From: Paracoccaceae bacterium | GTDB lineage: Bacteria > Pseudomonadota > Alphaproteobacteria > Rhodobacterales > Rhodobacteraceae | Length of the DNA: 49,967 nt | Direction of reading: 5' to 3' | Assembly: GCA_002697345.1 (NCBI GenBank) | Contig: NZVE01000010.1 | Span: 1-49,967, forward strand | In this document: positions 42,589 through 49,967 of the stretch, piece by piece | Position numbering within the stretch: position 1 is the first letter of the stretch | Layout of the letters: each line of letters begins with the position of its first letter | Notes under the pieces: generated by a model | What the model saw: only the letters and a program-made list of their open reading frames with translations | Databases searched by the model: none | Told to the model about the DNA's origin: nothing | Program-made: the position numbers and the translations under genes

Positions 42589-44169
42589 ATGGCAGACGTA
42601 AAACCCGCAGAGATTTCAGCAATCTTGAGACAGCAATTATCCGGATTTTCATCCGATGCTAAGCTTGAAGAAGTTGGCACAGTATTACAAGTAGGAGACG
42701 GTATTGCCCGCGCCTATGGAATGGAAAATGCACAATCGGGCGAATTGGTTGAATTTGAAACAGGCCTTAGAGGTATCGTTCTTAACCTTGAAGAAGACAA
42801 CGTAGGGATAGTTTTGTTAGGCCCTGCTCAAGGAATTAAAGAAGGGTCTACCGTAAAGCGTACCGGAGTTATCGCATCAGTTGATGTTGGAGAGGGAATG
42901 CTTGGTCGCGTTGTAGATACTTTAGGAAACCCTATTGACGGAAAGGGACCAATCGAAGGTAAAAAATATAATATGCCATTGGAGAGAAAGGCTCCAGGAG
43001 TAATTTACCGCCAACCAGTTAATGAACCACTTCAAACTGGGATTAAAGCAATTGATGCGATGATTCCAATTGGAAGAGGCCAAAGAGAATTGATCATTGG
43101 AGATCGTCAAACAGGAAAGACAACTGTTGCGATTGATACAATAATAAATCAAAAAGAGTTTTATGATAAAGGGGAGCCAGTATATTGTATTTATGTTGCC
43201 ATTGGTCAAAAAGGCTCTACCATTGCGGCACTAGCTAAAAACCTTGAAGAAAAGGGGGCAATGGCTTACACAACAATTGTTGCTGCTAATGCCGCTGACC
43301 CTGCACCTCTTCAGTTTTACGCTCCATTTACTGGTGCTGCAATTGGAGAATATTTTCGGGACACGGGTCGCCCTGCTTTAATTATATATGATGATTTGTC
43401 CAAGCAAGCAGTAGCTTATCGCGAGGTATCATTATTGCTTCGTCGACCACCTGGTCGTGAAGCCTATCCGGGAGATGTTTTTTATCTGCATTCAAGACTT
43501 TTAGAACGAGCAGCTAAAGTAATCAAGGACGACACAATCGCTTCTCAAATGAATGATCTTCCTGAGTCTTTAAAAGGGCTTGTTAAAGGAGGTGGTTCAT
43601 TGACGGCATTGCCAATTATTGAAACTCAAGCAGGTGACGTATCTGCATATATTCCTACAAATGTTATTTCAATAACGGATGGTCAAATATTTTTAGAAGC
43701 GGATTTATTTAATTCCGGAGTGAGGCCAGCAATTAATGTAGGTATATCGGTTTCTCGTGTTGGAGGATCTGCCCAAATCAAGCCAATGAAAAAGGTAGCG
43801 GGAACGCTAAAGCTTGACCAGGCTCAGTACAGGGAATTAGAGGCTTTTGCAAAATTTGGTTCAGATTTAGATGCTGCAACTATGAATGTCATCAATAAGG
43901 GGCGGCGGAATGTTGAGATACTCAAACAGGCTGTTAATTCTCCGATGAGTGTAGAAAGGCAAGTAGCGATTATTTATATCGGAACAAAGGGGCTTTTAAA
44001 TACTATTCCTGTGAACAAAATAAAGGCTTTTGAAAACGCCTTCATAGAATTTATGGAGAACAAGCATCAAGATGTTTTAGATTCTCTGCGTTCAGGCTTA
44101 TGGGGCAAGAATGAAATTGAAAAGATTGAATCTGCGGCTAAAGAGGTGATTCCAGCTTACGCCGATTAA
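42589..44169 (+). CDS. atpA: F0F1 ATP synthase subunit alpha
   Basis: A 526-residue subunit with P-loop GDRQTGKT at residues 171-178, the beta-barrel N-terminal domain, and the signature [17 protein letters not shown]. The non-catalytic nucleotide site is typical of alpha. It is slightly longer than the E. coli subunit (513 aa). It is preceded by atpH and followed by atpG. The catalytic beta subunit gene atpD is not in the window. Confidence 0.96.
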   Translation: MADVKPAEISAILRQQLSGFSSDAKLEEVGTVLQVGDGIARAYGMENAQSGELVEFETGLRGIVLNLEEDNVGIVLLGPAQGIKEGSTVKRTGVIASVDVGEGMLGRVVDTLGNPIDGKGPIEGKKYNMPLERKAPGVIYRQPVNEPLQTGIKAIDAMIPIGRGQRELIIGDRQTGKTTVAIDTIINQKEFYDKGEPVYCIYVAIGQKGSTIAALAKNLEEKGAMAYTTIVAANAADPAPLQFYAPFTGAAIGEYFRDTGRPALIIYDDLSKQAVAYREVSLLLRRPPGREAYPGDVFYLHSRLLERAAKVIKDDTIASQMNDLPESLKGLVKGGGSLTALPIIETQAGDVSAYIPTNVISITDGQIFLEADLFNSGVRPAINVGISVSRVGGSAQIKPMKKVAGTLKLDQAQYRELEAFAKFGSDLDAATMNVINKGRRNVEILKQAVNSPMSVERQVAIIYIGTKGLLNTIPVNKIKAFENAFIEFMENKHQDVLDSLRSGLWGKNEIEKIESAAKEVIPAYAD

Positions 44170-44192
44170 TAGAGTTATTATAAAGATTAACA

Positions 44193-45053
44193 ATGGCAAA
44201 TTTAAAGGATCTTCGAACTCGCATCACATCTGTATCCAGCACGATGCAGATAACTTCTGCGATGAAGATGGTTTCTGCGGCCAAGCTTAAGCGTGCTCAG
44301 GATGCGATTGTTCAAATGCGTCCATATTCTCAGAAATTGACATTATTAATGGGAAACGTTTCTGCTGTTGTTGATGCTGATGAAAACCCATTTTTAGTTG
44401 ACAGGAAGAAAGAGCGAGTGCTTATAATAACATTTACAGCAAATCGCGGACTTTGCGGAGCATTTAACTCTTCTGTGATTAAGCGGTCAAGGATTGCTGC
44501 TGAAAATTGTGTAAAACAAGGAATGGAAGTGGAGTTTTTTGCAATAGGCAAAAAATCTCGAGACCTTCTTGCCAAAACAGGGAAAGTTACCGGAAGTAAT
44601 ATCGATGTTGTTAACGGTGTGACCTTCGAGGGCGCTGAAGAAGTTGCACAAATGGCAATGGATAACTATCTGTCGGGTAAATATGACAAAGTTGTTCTGA
44701 TCTATAACCAATTTCGAAATGCGGCTGTTCAAATACTTCAGGAAGAACAGCTTCTCCCTATTGCTTCAACTGAGATGAGCGAAACTCAGTCTGGAGACTA
44801 TATATATGAGCCAGATAAGTCAGAATTATTAGACGAACTGATTCCTTTGAGCATAAAGAGTCAGGTTTTTAAAGCGTTATTGGATTCTCAAGCATCAGAG
44901 CACGGGGCAAGGATGACATCGATGCATAAGGCAACAGATAATGCGACCAACATGCGTGATGATCTAAAATTGAAATATAATAAAGCTCGTCAGGCAGCAA
45001 TAACCAATGAGATTTTAGAAATTGTTGGAGGGGCAGAAGCCCTCAATAATTAA
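44193..45053 (+). CDS. atpG: F0F1 ATP synthase subunit gamma
   Basis: A 286-residue central-shaft subunit. The N-terminal helix has LKDLRTRITSVSSTMQITSA and MKMVSAAKLKRAQ, and RGLCGAFNSSVI follows. The C-terminal helix has the signature ARMTSMHKATDNA and ends ITNEILEIVGGAEAL. It couples rotation to ATP synthesis. It is the last gene of this operon; atpD and atpC must be encoded elsewhere, as is common in Bacteroidota. Confidence 0.95.
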   Translation: MANLKDLRTRITSVSSTMQITSAMKMVSAAKLKRAQDAIVQMRPYSQKLTLLMGNVSAVVDADENPFLVDRKKERVLIITFTANRGLCGAFNSSVIKRSRIAAENCVKQGMEVEFFAIGKKSRDLLAKTGKVTGSNIDVVNGVTFEGAEEVAQMAMDNYLSGKYDKVVLIYNQFRNAAVQILQEEQLLPIASTEMSETQSGDYIYEPDKSELLDELIPLSIKSQVFKALLDSQASEHGARMTSMHKATDNATNMRDDLKLKYNKARQAAITNEILEIVGGAEALNN

Positions 45054-45126
45054 AGCCGCTTTTTAAGCAACTATTATTTATTGGCGCTTTGGGGTTATAA
45101 TTGTCTTTTCAAAGTTGTAATACAAA

Positions 45127-46575
45127 ATGTCATTTTCGTTTCGTTTCCCTATTGTAAATCTGCGTGGCCGAATTCTTTTGGCGATGTTAACTCTTGTTTT
45201 AATAGGGTTTGGCGCTTCAATGAAGGTTTTAGAGGTTTATTTTAAGGAAGAGAAATCCAAATATCGTAGGGAGCGTCTTGAAAGAAAGGAAAGGGCGATC
45301 GCCGCTCATTTATCTAGAGAGCTTGAGCGGAATATTGATGATTTGAATGAAGGAAAAGATGCTTTAAGTGTTTTTGGATCTGAACTTTCAGTTATTGCTG
45401 ATATCCATAATATGGATGTTGGCCTCTATTCTATGGCTGGCGATTTATTGTTGAGCTCAAATTCTGAAATTAATGAGCAAGTAGCTTTTCCTTCTCGCCT
45501 TCCTGAAGGCCTTAGATATAATCGTAATCAGGCAATTGTATTGAGCTTGGAGGGTGATGATCGGGAAGTATTGATGTATGCCGAAGAGATTAAGGGCTCA
45601 AATGAGATCCCATTGGCAATAATGGTTGTTCCTTACAAAGATGGCCTAATCCAACCACTGGAGGATCTTAAGTTTTATCGCTCACTTGCATTATTGAATT
45701 CCCTTTTGTTCCTCGCAGCCGTCCTGTTTGCTTACTTGCTATCTAAAAGTATAACCAGGGGTTTAGAGGCCGTTTCTGACGCCATGCGACGATCAGCAAA
45801 AGGCGGAGACGCAAAGGTCAAGTGGGGATCTAAAGACGAGATAGGCGCTTTGGTAGGAGAGTATAACAGAATGATTGATGTGATAGAAAAAAACGCCAAG
45901 GCTCTTGCTCAGGCAGAAAAGGAAAGCGCATGGAAAGAAATGGCTCAGCAGGTAGCACATGAAATTAAAAACCCACTTACCCCGATGCGTTTAATGACTC
46001 AAATTCATGCGGTAAACGCAGATAAACAAACAAACGAATCAATAAAGGAATTTTCGGAAGGCATGTTAGCCCAAATTGATGCTATGTCTCAAGTTGCAGG
46101 AGCCTTCAGCCAGCTTACGAATATATCCTCAGAACACAAGAGCAAGGTTAATCTGCGAGAGCTTTTGAGAGAGTGCTCTGCCGCCTACCCCAACGCAACT
46201 CTTCTTGTTCCAAACTCAGGAGAATTCATAGTATTGGCAAATTCCAAACAGCTTTTACGTGTTCTAAATAATTTATTAAATAATGCCTTTGAGTCGGTCC
46301 CAAGAAGAAGAGATCCCCTTGTTTCATTTGGAATGAGAGAAGAAGAAGGTCGAGTTCAATTGTTTGTTCGTGATAATGGAATTGGGATAGACCAGGATTT
46401 ATTAGGGCAAGTTTTTGTTCCGCAGTTCACGACCAAATCTAAAGGCACCGGATTGGGACTTGCTATTGTAAAGACAATAATAGAGTCATTTCAAGGCCGC
46501 ATTTGGGTTGATAGCACGAATGAGGAAGGAACAGAGTTCATTTTTTCTCTACCCATTGCTAGCGACTACTCTTAG
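45127..46575 (+). CDS. NtrY-like sensor histidine kinase
   Basis: A 482-residue membrane kinase. TM1 lies at ~16-31, an extracytoplasmic sensor region at ~40-185, TM2 at ~187-205 (LALLNSLLFLAAVLFAYLL) and HAMP at ~205-260. The HisKA domain has the phospho-acceptor H278 in QQVAHEIKNPLTPMRLM. The HATPase domain has NLLNNAFES, DNGIGID and TKSKGTGLGLAIVK. The HEIKNPLTP form is that of NtrY-type kinases. No response regulator adjoins it, so it is an orphan here; the signal is unknown. Confidence 0.88.
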   Translation: MSFSFRFPIVNLRGRILLAMLTLVLIGFGASMKVLEVYFKEEKSKYRRERLERKERAIAAHLSRELERNIDDLNEGKDALSVFGSELSVIADIHNMDVGLYSMAGDLLLSSNSEINEQVAFPSRLPEGLRYNRNQAIVLSLEGDDREVLMYAEEIKGSNEIPLAIMVVPYKDGLIQPLEDLKFYRSLALLNSLLFLAAVLFAYLLSKSITRGLEAVSDAMRRSAKGGDAKVKWGSKDEIGALVGEYNRMIDVIEKNAKALAQAEKESAWKEMAQQVAHEIKNPLTPMRLMTQIHAVNADKQTNESIKEFSEGMLAQIDAMSQVAGAFSQLTNISSEHKSKVNLRELLRECSAAYPNATLLVPNSGEFIVLANSKQLLRVLNNLLNNAFESVPRRRDPLVSFGMREEEGRVQLFVRDNGIGIDQDLLGQVFVPQFTTKSKGTGLGLAIVKTIIESFQGRIWVDSTNEEGTEFIFSLPIASDYS

Positions 46576-46576
46576 A

Positions 46577-47416
46577 CTAAAGTCGTTTTATGATTAAATA
46601 TTGTTGAGTACCCCCAAAGCTGGTAGAATCATCAATTGAATACTTGAAGCTATTACCATTTTGATGTGAGTATAGGCAGTACTCAAAGTACTCTTTTGAA
46701 CAATAAACAGATCCATATTGTGACTCATCAAGTGAATCTTCAAGCTCTTGCATCGCTGACTCTTCGGTGTGAGGGTAAAACAGAAATTCTTCTTCAATGA
46801 ATTGATGTAGAGTTAAGATTAAGGTATTTCCTCTGTCAATTGTATCCATTAATTGATGCAATATCCTTTCAAATAGAGCTTTAGGTAGGTGCGTAAAAAC
46901 ACTACCGGCAAAAATGATATCCACAGGATTGTGGTCATCTATGGCATGTCCAAAATTCTCAAGTTGAAATTTAATAGCACTTTTTTTAGGGTCATTTATC
47001 AGGATCTGAGCGTTCGGGAAGAAGATATGCAAAAACCGACTCACCCGTCCATACCCACCACCAAAGTCCAATATTCTTTGAGCTTTAGGATTTTGTTTAT
47101 ATATAAATTCAGCGGCCTCCAATCCTGTCAAAAAATACTCTTTTAAAACCTTTAAAGACTGTGATCCATGGACCTGAAGAGGGTAGCGAAACATAGGGTC
47201 GCTGCAATGAATATTACAGTTAACTGATTTATATTTTTCTGGCAGCGCTGCTTTTGTTGCTTCCAATAGCCCAGTGGGTATAGGTATGATTTTATCCATT
47301 GACCATTCTTGCAGCAAGGACAATGACGCGATTTTCTTTTCAAGAATCAAAATTTGATCTCGGTTTTCACCAATTCCAATTTTATTTTGAAGCCATCGTT
47401 GAATTTGTTTTTTCAC
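46577..47416 (-). CDS. Class I SAM-dependent methyltransferase
   Basis: A 279-residue protein with a ~90-residue helical N-terminal part and a Rossmann methyltransferase core. Motif I is RILDFGGGYGRVSRF, the acidic strand end is ILINDPKKS, and DIIFAGSVFTHLPKALF is motif IV-like. The substrate is unknown; the HLP motif fits small-molecule or sugar methyltransferases. The start codon is GTG at 47416. It converges on the histidine kinase with 1 bp between the stops and diverges from the enoyl-CoA hydratase. Confidence 0.78.
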   Translation of the reverse strand: MKKQIQRWLQNKIGIGENRDQILILEKKIASLSLLQEWSMDKIIPIPTGLLEATKAALPEKYKSVNCNIHCSDPMFRYPLQVHGSQSLKVLKEYFLTGLEAAEFIYKQNPKAQRILDFGGGYGRVSRFLHIFFPNAQILINDPKKSAIKFQLENFGHAIDDHNPVDIIFAGSVFTHLPKALFERILHQLMDTIDRGNTLILTLHQFIEEEFLFYPHTEESAMQELEDSLDESQYGSVYCSKEYFEYCLYSHQNGNSFKYSIDDSTSFGGTQQYLIIKRL

Positions 47417-47434
47417 AAGCGGTTTATCGTTAGG

Positions 47435-47442
47435 TATATTTG
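47435..47442 (+). promoter_or_regulatory. Candidate enoyl-CoA hydratase promoter, -7 box TATATTTG
   Basis: A perfect TAnnTTTG box 48 bp before the ATG at 47491. It covers the alternative upstream start at 47440, which supports the downstream start. A TTTG lies 27 bp upstream, farther than ideal. Confidence 0.4.
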
Positions 47443-47490
47443 ATGAAACGATTTACCAAACAAGGTAAAGTAAAAGATCAAAGTACGAAT

Positions 47491-48261
47491 ATGAAATTCA
47501 GTCATTTATTACTATCGATAGAAGAGCGCATTGCAATCCTAAAATTGAATCGCCCAAAATCATTAAATGCTCTCAATCAAGAAATGATTAAAGAGTTAAA
47601 TGAGGCAGTAAAGTTGCTTGAGAATGATAATGACGTTAGGGTTATCATTATTACTGGCGAGGGAGAAAAGAGCTTTGTTGCTGGGGCTGATATATCTGAA
47701 TTTATAGATTTTAACAAAGAGCAAGGCCGTGAGCTTTCCGCCAATGGACACAATACCCTTTTCAATAGAATTGCGGGATCTAAAAAGCCGTTTATCGCCG
47801 CGATTAATGGTTTTGCGCTTGGCGGAGGTCTTGAGCTAGCAATGTCTTGCCATATTAGGATAGCTTCTAATCGTGCAAAAATGGGATTGCCAGAGGCCTC
47901 TCTTGGAGTTATCCCTGGTTATGGCGGTACGCAAAGGCTCATTCAATTGGTGGGTAAGGGTAGAGCTTTAGAGATGATGTTTTCTGCTAAAATGTTGGAC
48001 TCCGAAACAGCAGAAAAATATGGATTAATAAACAAATCATGCGATCATGAATCATTGATGAATGACGCAATAAAAATGGCAAAGAGCTTTATAAAAAATT
48101 CTGGAGACGCTCAGGCTGCAATAATAAGAGTAGTCAACACCACTATGGAAGGTGGTGAGGGATTTAAGGCCGAAATAAAAGAGTTTGGAGAAAGATTTGA
48201 GTCTGCAGAATTTGCAGAAGGGACCACGGCTTTTATGGAAAAACGCAAACCTACCTTTTAG
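47491..48261 (+). CDS. Enoyl-CoA hydratase (crotonase family)
   Basis: A 256-residue short-chain enoyl-CoA hydratase. The oxyanion-hole motif is AGADISEF, and both catalytic Glu of true hydratases are present: GFALGGGLELAMSCHI and GLPEASLGVIPGYGGTQRL. It hydrates trans-2-enoyl-CoA. It could supply the PaaF step missing from the paa cluster, but it is 38 kb away, so this is a guess. I chose ATG 47491 (MKFSHLLLSIEE). The upstream reading from 47440 would overlap a promoter box and adds a basic tail outside the family. Confidence 0.9.
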   Translation: MKFSHLLLSIEERIAILKLNRPKSLNALNQEMIKELNEAVKLLENDNDVRVIIITGEGEKSFVAGADISEFIDFNKEQGRELSANGHNTLFNRIAGSKKPFIAAINGFALGGGLELAMSCHIRIASNRAKMGLPEASLGVIPGYGGTQRLIQLVGKGRALEMMFSAKMLDSETAEKYGLINKSCDHESLMNDAIKMAKSFIKNSGDAQAAIIRVVNTTMEGGEGFKAEIKEFGERFESAEFAEGTTAFMEKRKPTF

Positions 48262-48306
48262 TTGTAAATACTTTTATACATTCACACCACCTAAACACCT
48301 AGTATC

Positions 48307-49026
48307 ATGAATTTTTTGCAGATCGAGCATGCTGTATACCCTATGTTTTCATCAGAGTGGTTTATTGGAATAGGAATATTCACCCTTTATCTCTCAATTG
48401 TAATTGCAGCAAGTAGGATTTTAAATAAAGATCAACTTGCGATATTTGAAAAAGTCTGGGGTATTGCTCTAATAGCATTATTGGTAGGAAAACACTTTCA
48501 CCTGGTTCATGAGAATTTATGGAATGTCATGGACAATATGGAACTTCACTTGTGTGGGTTTAGCAGGATGCTCAGCATTTTGCTTTTAGCTTTTGGGGTG
48601 CGTTGGGCCTTTTATCCTCTATTCTTTTGGGGTATTGTTGGAGGCTTTTACTCCTTGCTAACCCCAGAGCTCACATCGGGTGACACAACCTACATGTTTA
48701 TAGAATATTATGTTGTTCATGGAGGAATAATCATTATCCCCCTTTATTATTTCTTTGTCCACGGCATGCGAATCGGCAGATGGACATGGTTGAAGGTTGT
48801 AATATTAAATTTAATTTTGATGATTCCTATTGCCTTTGCAAATCAAGTAACAGGAGGGAATTATATGTTCTTGAGTACAGCGCCCGTTGTTGACAATCCT
48901 TTGATTATTGGGGATTGGCCTTATTATATTATTTGGTTCATATTTTTAGGGACACTGCACTACTTGCTGTTGACTGGAATATTTTGGAAAAGTATCCGGA
49001 ATGCTGAAAATAGACAACACAATTAA
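48307..49026 (+). CDS. YwaF/TMEM164-like multi-pass membrane protein, copy 1
   Basis: A 239-residue protein with about seven hydrophobic helices. It has the family motifs MELHLCGFSRML (His-x-Cys), FFWGIVGGFYSLLTPEL, a mid-protein VVHGG and ANQVTGGNYMFLSTAP, and the tail GDWPYYI. These fit the TIGR02206/YwaF group, related to animal TMEM164, which is reported to be a phospholipid acyltransferase that uses a Cys. An acyltransferase role here is inference. It is followed 11 bp later by a paralogue. Confidence 0.78.
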   Translation: MNFLQIEHAVYPMFSSEWFIGIGIFTLYLSIVIAASRILNKDQLAIFEKVWGIALIALLVGKHFHLVHENLWNVMDNMELHLCGFSRMLSILLLAFGVRWAFYPLFFWGIVGGFYSLLTPELTSGDTTYMFIEYYVVHGGIIIIPLYYFFVHGMRIGRWTWLKVVILNLILMIPIAFANQVTGGNYMFLSTAPVVDNPLIIGDWPYYIIWFIFLGTLHYLLLTGIFWKSIRNAENRQHN

Positions 49027-49037
49027 AGTTGGAGGCT

Positions 49038-49718
49038 ATGACTTTAACAACCATTGAAGTTGGAAGCTTTTTTTGGTACTTCGGGTTTGGGATTCTAGCA
49101 ACAATGGCCCTCTTATTTTTTGTTGCTGCTCCTAGAGCTGGCGATCAAAGTTGGTCTAAGTGGAAAAAAATTCTGGGGATCATGATCTTTTTAAATCAAG
49201 CTTTTTACTGGTTCATGGCTATTTCCGAGGGGATATTCACACTAGAGGAGAGCCTCCCTCTTCACATGTGTGGCATCAGTCAATTATTGCTCTTCGCCTA
49301 CCTAACATTTGATGTGCGAAAAGTTTTTCCAATCCTAGTTTTTTGGGGACCCCTTGGTGGGATTCAGGCCTTTCTTACCCCAGGGATGGAGTCAACATTT
49401 ACTTGGGCCTACATTATTCAATTTTATATGGCACACAGCTTTGTGGTTTTGGTGCCTATATACCTGATGGTTAGGGGTGGAGAAAAGCTCCCGACAGGGA
49501 CATTTTGGCGCACGGTAATTATCACCAATATCGCAGGATTTGTAATGATGGTTATAAATTCTATACTGGGCTCAAACTACTGGTATGTGAACCAGCCCCC
49601 TCCTGTTAATCATCCTCTTGTTCAAGGAGAGTGGCCTTATTATTTAATTGGAATGGAGGCCGCTGTGGTTACTCTATTTTTCCTTTTTTCCCTTGCTTTT
49701 AGAAAATATAAGGCCTGA
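49038..49718 (+). CDS. YwaF/TMEM164-like multi-pass membrane protein, copy 2
   Basis: A 226-residue paralogue of the preceding gene with the same motif order: LPLHMCGISQLL, VFWGPLGGIQAFLTPGM, YMAHSF (where copy 1 has VVHGG), GSNYWYVNQPPPVNHPLV and GEWPYYL. About seven membrane helices are predicted by eye. I chose ATG 49038 (MTLTTIEVG), preceded by GGAGG 3 bp upstream, a rare Shine-Dalgarno in this window. A TTG at 49029 is an alternative. The two proteins may form a pair. Confidence 0.78.
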   Translation: MTLTTIEVGSFFWYFGFGILATMALLFFVAAPRAGDQSWSKWKKILGIMIFLNQAFYWFMAISEGIFTLEESLPLHMCGISQLLLFAYLTFDVRKVFPILVFWGPLGGIQAFLTPGMESTFTWAYIIQFYMAHSFVVLVPIYLMVRGGEKLPTGTFWRTVIITNIAGFVMMVINSILGSNYWYVNQPPPVNHPLVQGEWPYYLIGMEAAVVTLFFLFSLAFRKYKA

Positions 49719-49792
49719 TATTTTACTAGACCTGAGCTAAACAAAATTTAATAGTTGTATTATATTGCAATCATTAATCGAGATATTACTTA

Positions 49793-49821
49793 TTGGGTCG
49801 GGAGTCAAGTCAGTATATTTG
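49793..49821 (+). promoter_or_regulatory. Bacteroidota-type promoter of the last secreted-protein gene
   Basis: TTG (49793-49795), 18 bp spacer and TATATTTG (49814-49821) fit the -33/-7 consensus TTG-N17-23-TAnnTTTG. The box ends 50 bp before the ATG at 49872. It is the best complete promoter in the window. Confidence 0.6.
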
Positions 49822-49871
49822 TTAATTGTCTTGCCTAAACAAGAATATCAAAAATCTTAAGATTTATCCTA

Positions 49872-49967
49872 ATGAGAAAACTCTACTCTACTGTCTTTTT
49901 ATCTCTTTTATTTTCAGTTTCCCTTTCAGCACAAACCTATACGGGTCAGGTTTCATTAGTTGATCGA
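49872..49967 (+). CDS. Secreted protein, N-terminal fragment (runs off window)
   Basis: 32 codons up to the window edge. The sequence MRKLYSTVFLSLLFSVSLSA is a typical Sec signal peptide with cleavage after SLSA, followed by QTYTGQVSLVDR. The Gln-Thr after the cleavage site is common in Bacteroidota exported proteins. The remainder and the function are unknown. A good promoter precedes it. Confidence 0.7.
   Translation, partial: MRKLYSTVFLSLLFSVSLSAQTYTGQVSLVDR

Noticed and set aside
46563-46590. Possible terminator CGACT...AGTCG-TTTT between the histidine kinase and the convergent methyltransferase
   Set aside because: The stem is only 5 bp with a 13-base loop and it overlaps both coding ends; too weak to call.

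Overview
This window reads as chromosomal DNA from a Bacteroidota bacterium, most likely a marine or aquatic Flavobacteriales-type lineage. The case rests on four kinds of sequence evidence. Start codons mostly lack Shine-Dalgarno sequences. The Bacteroidota -7 promoter motif TAnnTTTG recurs upstream of genes. A type IX secretion lipoprotein (PorW/SprE-like) is present. The gene neighbourhoods are typical of the phylum: acpP-fabF-rnc-pyk with purN-rnhA, ybeY-mnmG, and porW-bactofilin-atpZBEFHAG without atpDC. Sampled coding lines are near 40% GC, except for an AT-rich patch at about 18.27-20.65 kb.

Layout. 1-1131 (minus): start of a large secreted beta-helix protein that runs out of the window. 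1234-9741: an aerobic phenylacetate degradation cluster. paaABCD, paaG, paaH, an unrecognised gene, paaI, paaJ and paaY lie on the minus strand, and the reductase gene paaE diverges on the plus strand. 9760-16158 (minus): lysS, mutS2, a DUF819 membrane protein and an M28 peptidase, apparently one operon. 16220-18263 (plus): gltX, folB, tRNA-Cys and a terminator. 18360-23852 (plus): an AT-rich ALDH7 gene, a 315-bp gap of about 13% GC, then rpiB, ybeY, mnmG and a methyltransferase. Two perfect parS sites in opposite orientation bracket mnmG.

23849-36351: holB (minus), pgk (plus), cvpA and two small lipoproteins (minus), pheS (plus), then acpP-fabF-rnc-(IPExxxVDY-like)-pyk (minus) diverging from purN-rnhA (plus), followed by GH3 and a degenerate LytM-like protein (minus). 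36432-45053 (plus): porW, a bactofilin and the F-type ATP synthase genes atpZ, an atpI-like gene, and atpB, E, F, H, A, G. 45127-49967: an NtrY-like histidine kinase, a methyltransferase (minus), an enoyl-CoA hydratase, a tandem pair of YwaF/TMEM164-like membrane proteins, and the start of another secreted protein.

How it fits together. Two parS centromere sites, the extremely AT-rich gap just upstream, and a switch from mostly minus genes (left of 16.2 kb) to plus genes (right of it) together suggest the window lies near the chromosome replication origin. This is an inference that a whole-genome GC-skew plot would settle. The paa genes encode epoxidation of phenylacetyl-CoA, isomerisation, late beta-oxidation steps and two salvage thioesterases. 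PaaK, PaaZ and a dedicated PaaF are not in the cluster. I found no CRISPR array, prophage, transposase or obvious defence system. The most noteworthy items are the parS pair with the candidate origin, the unknown paa-operon gene, the hairpin between atpE and atpF, and the tandem TMEM164-like genes.
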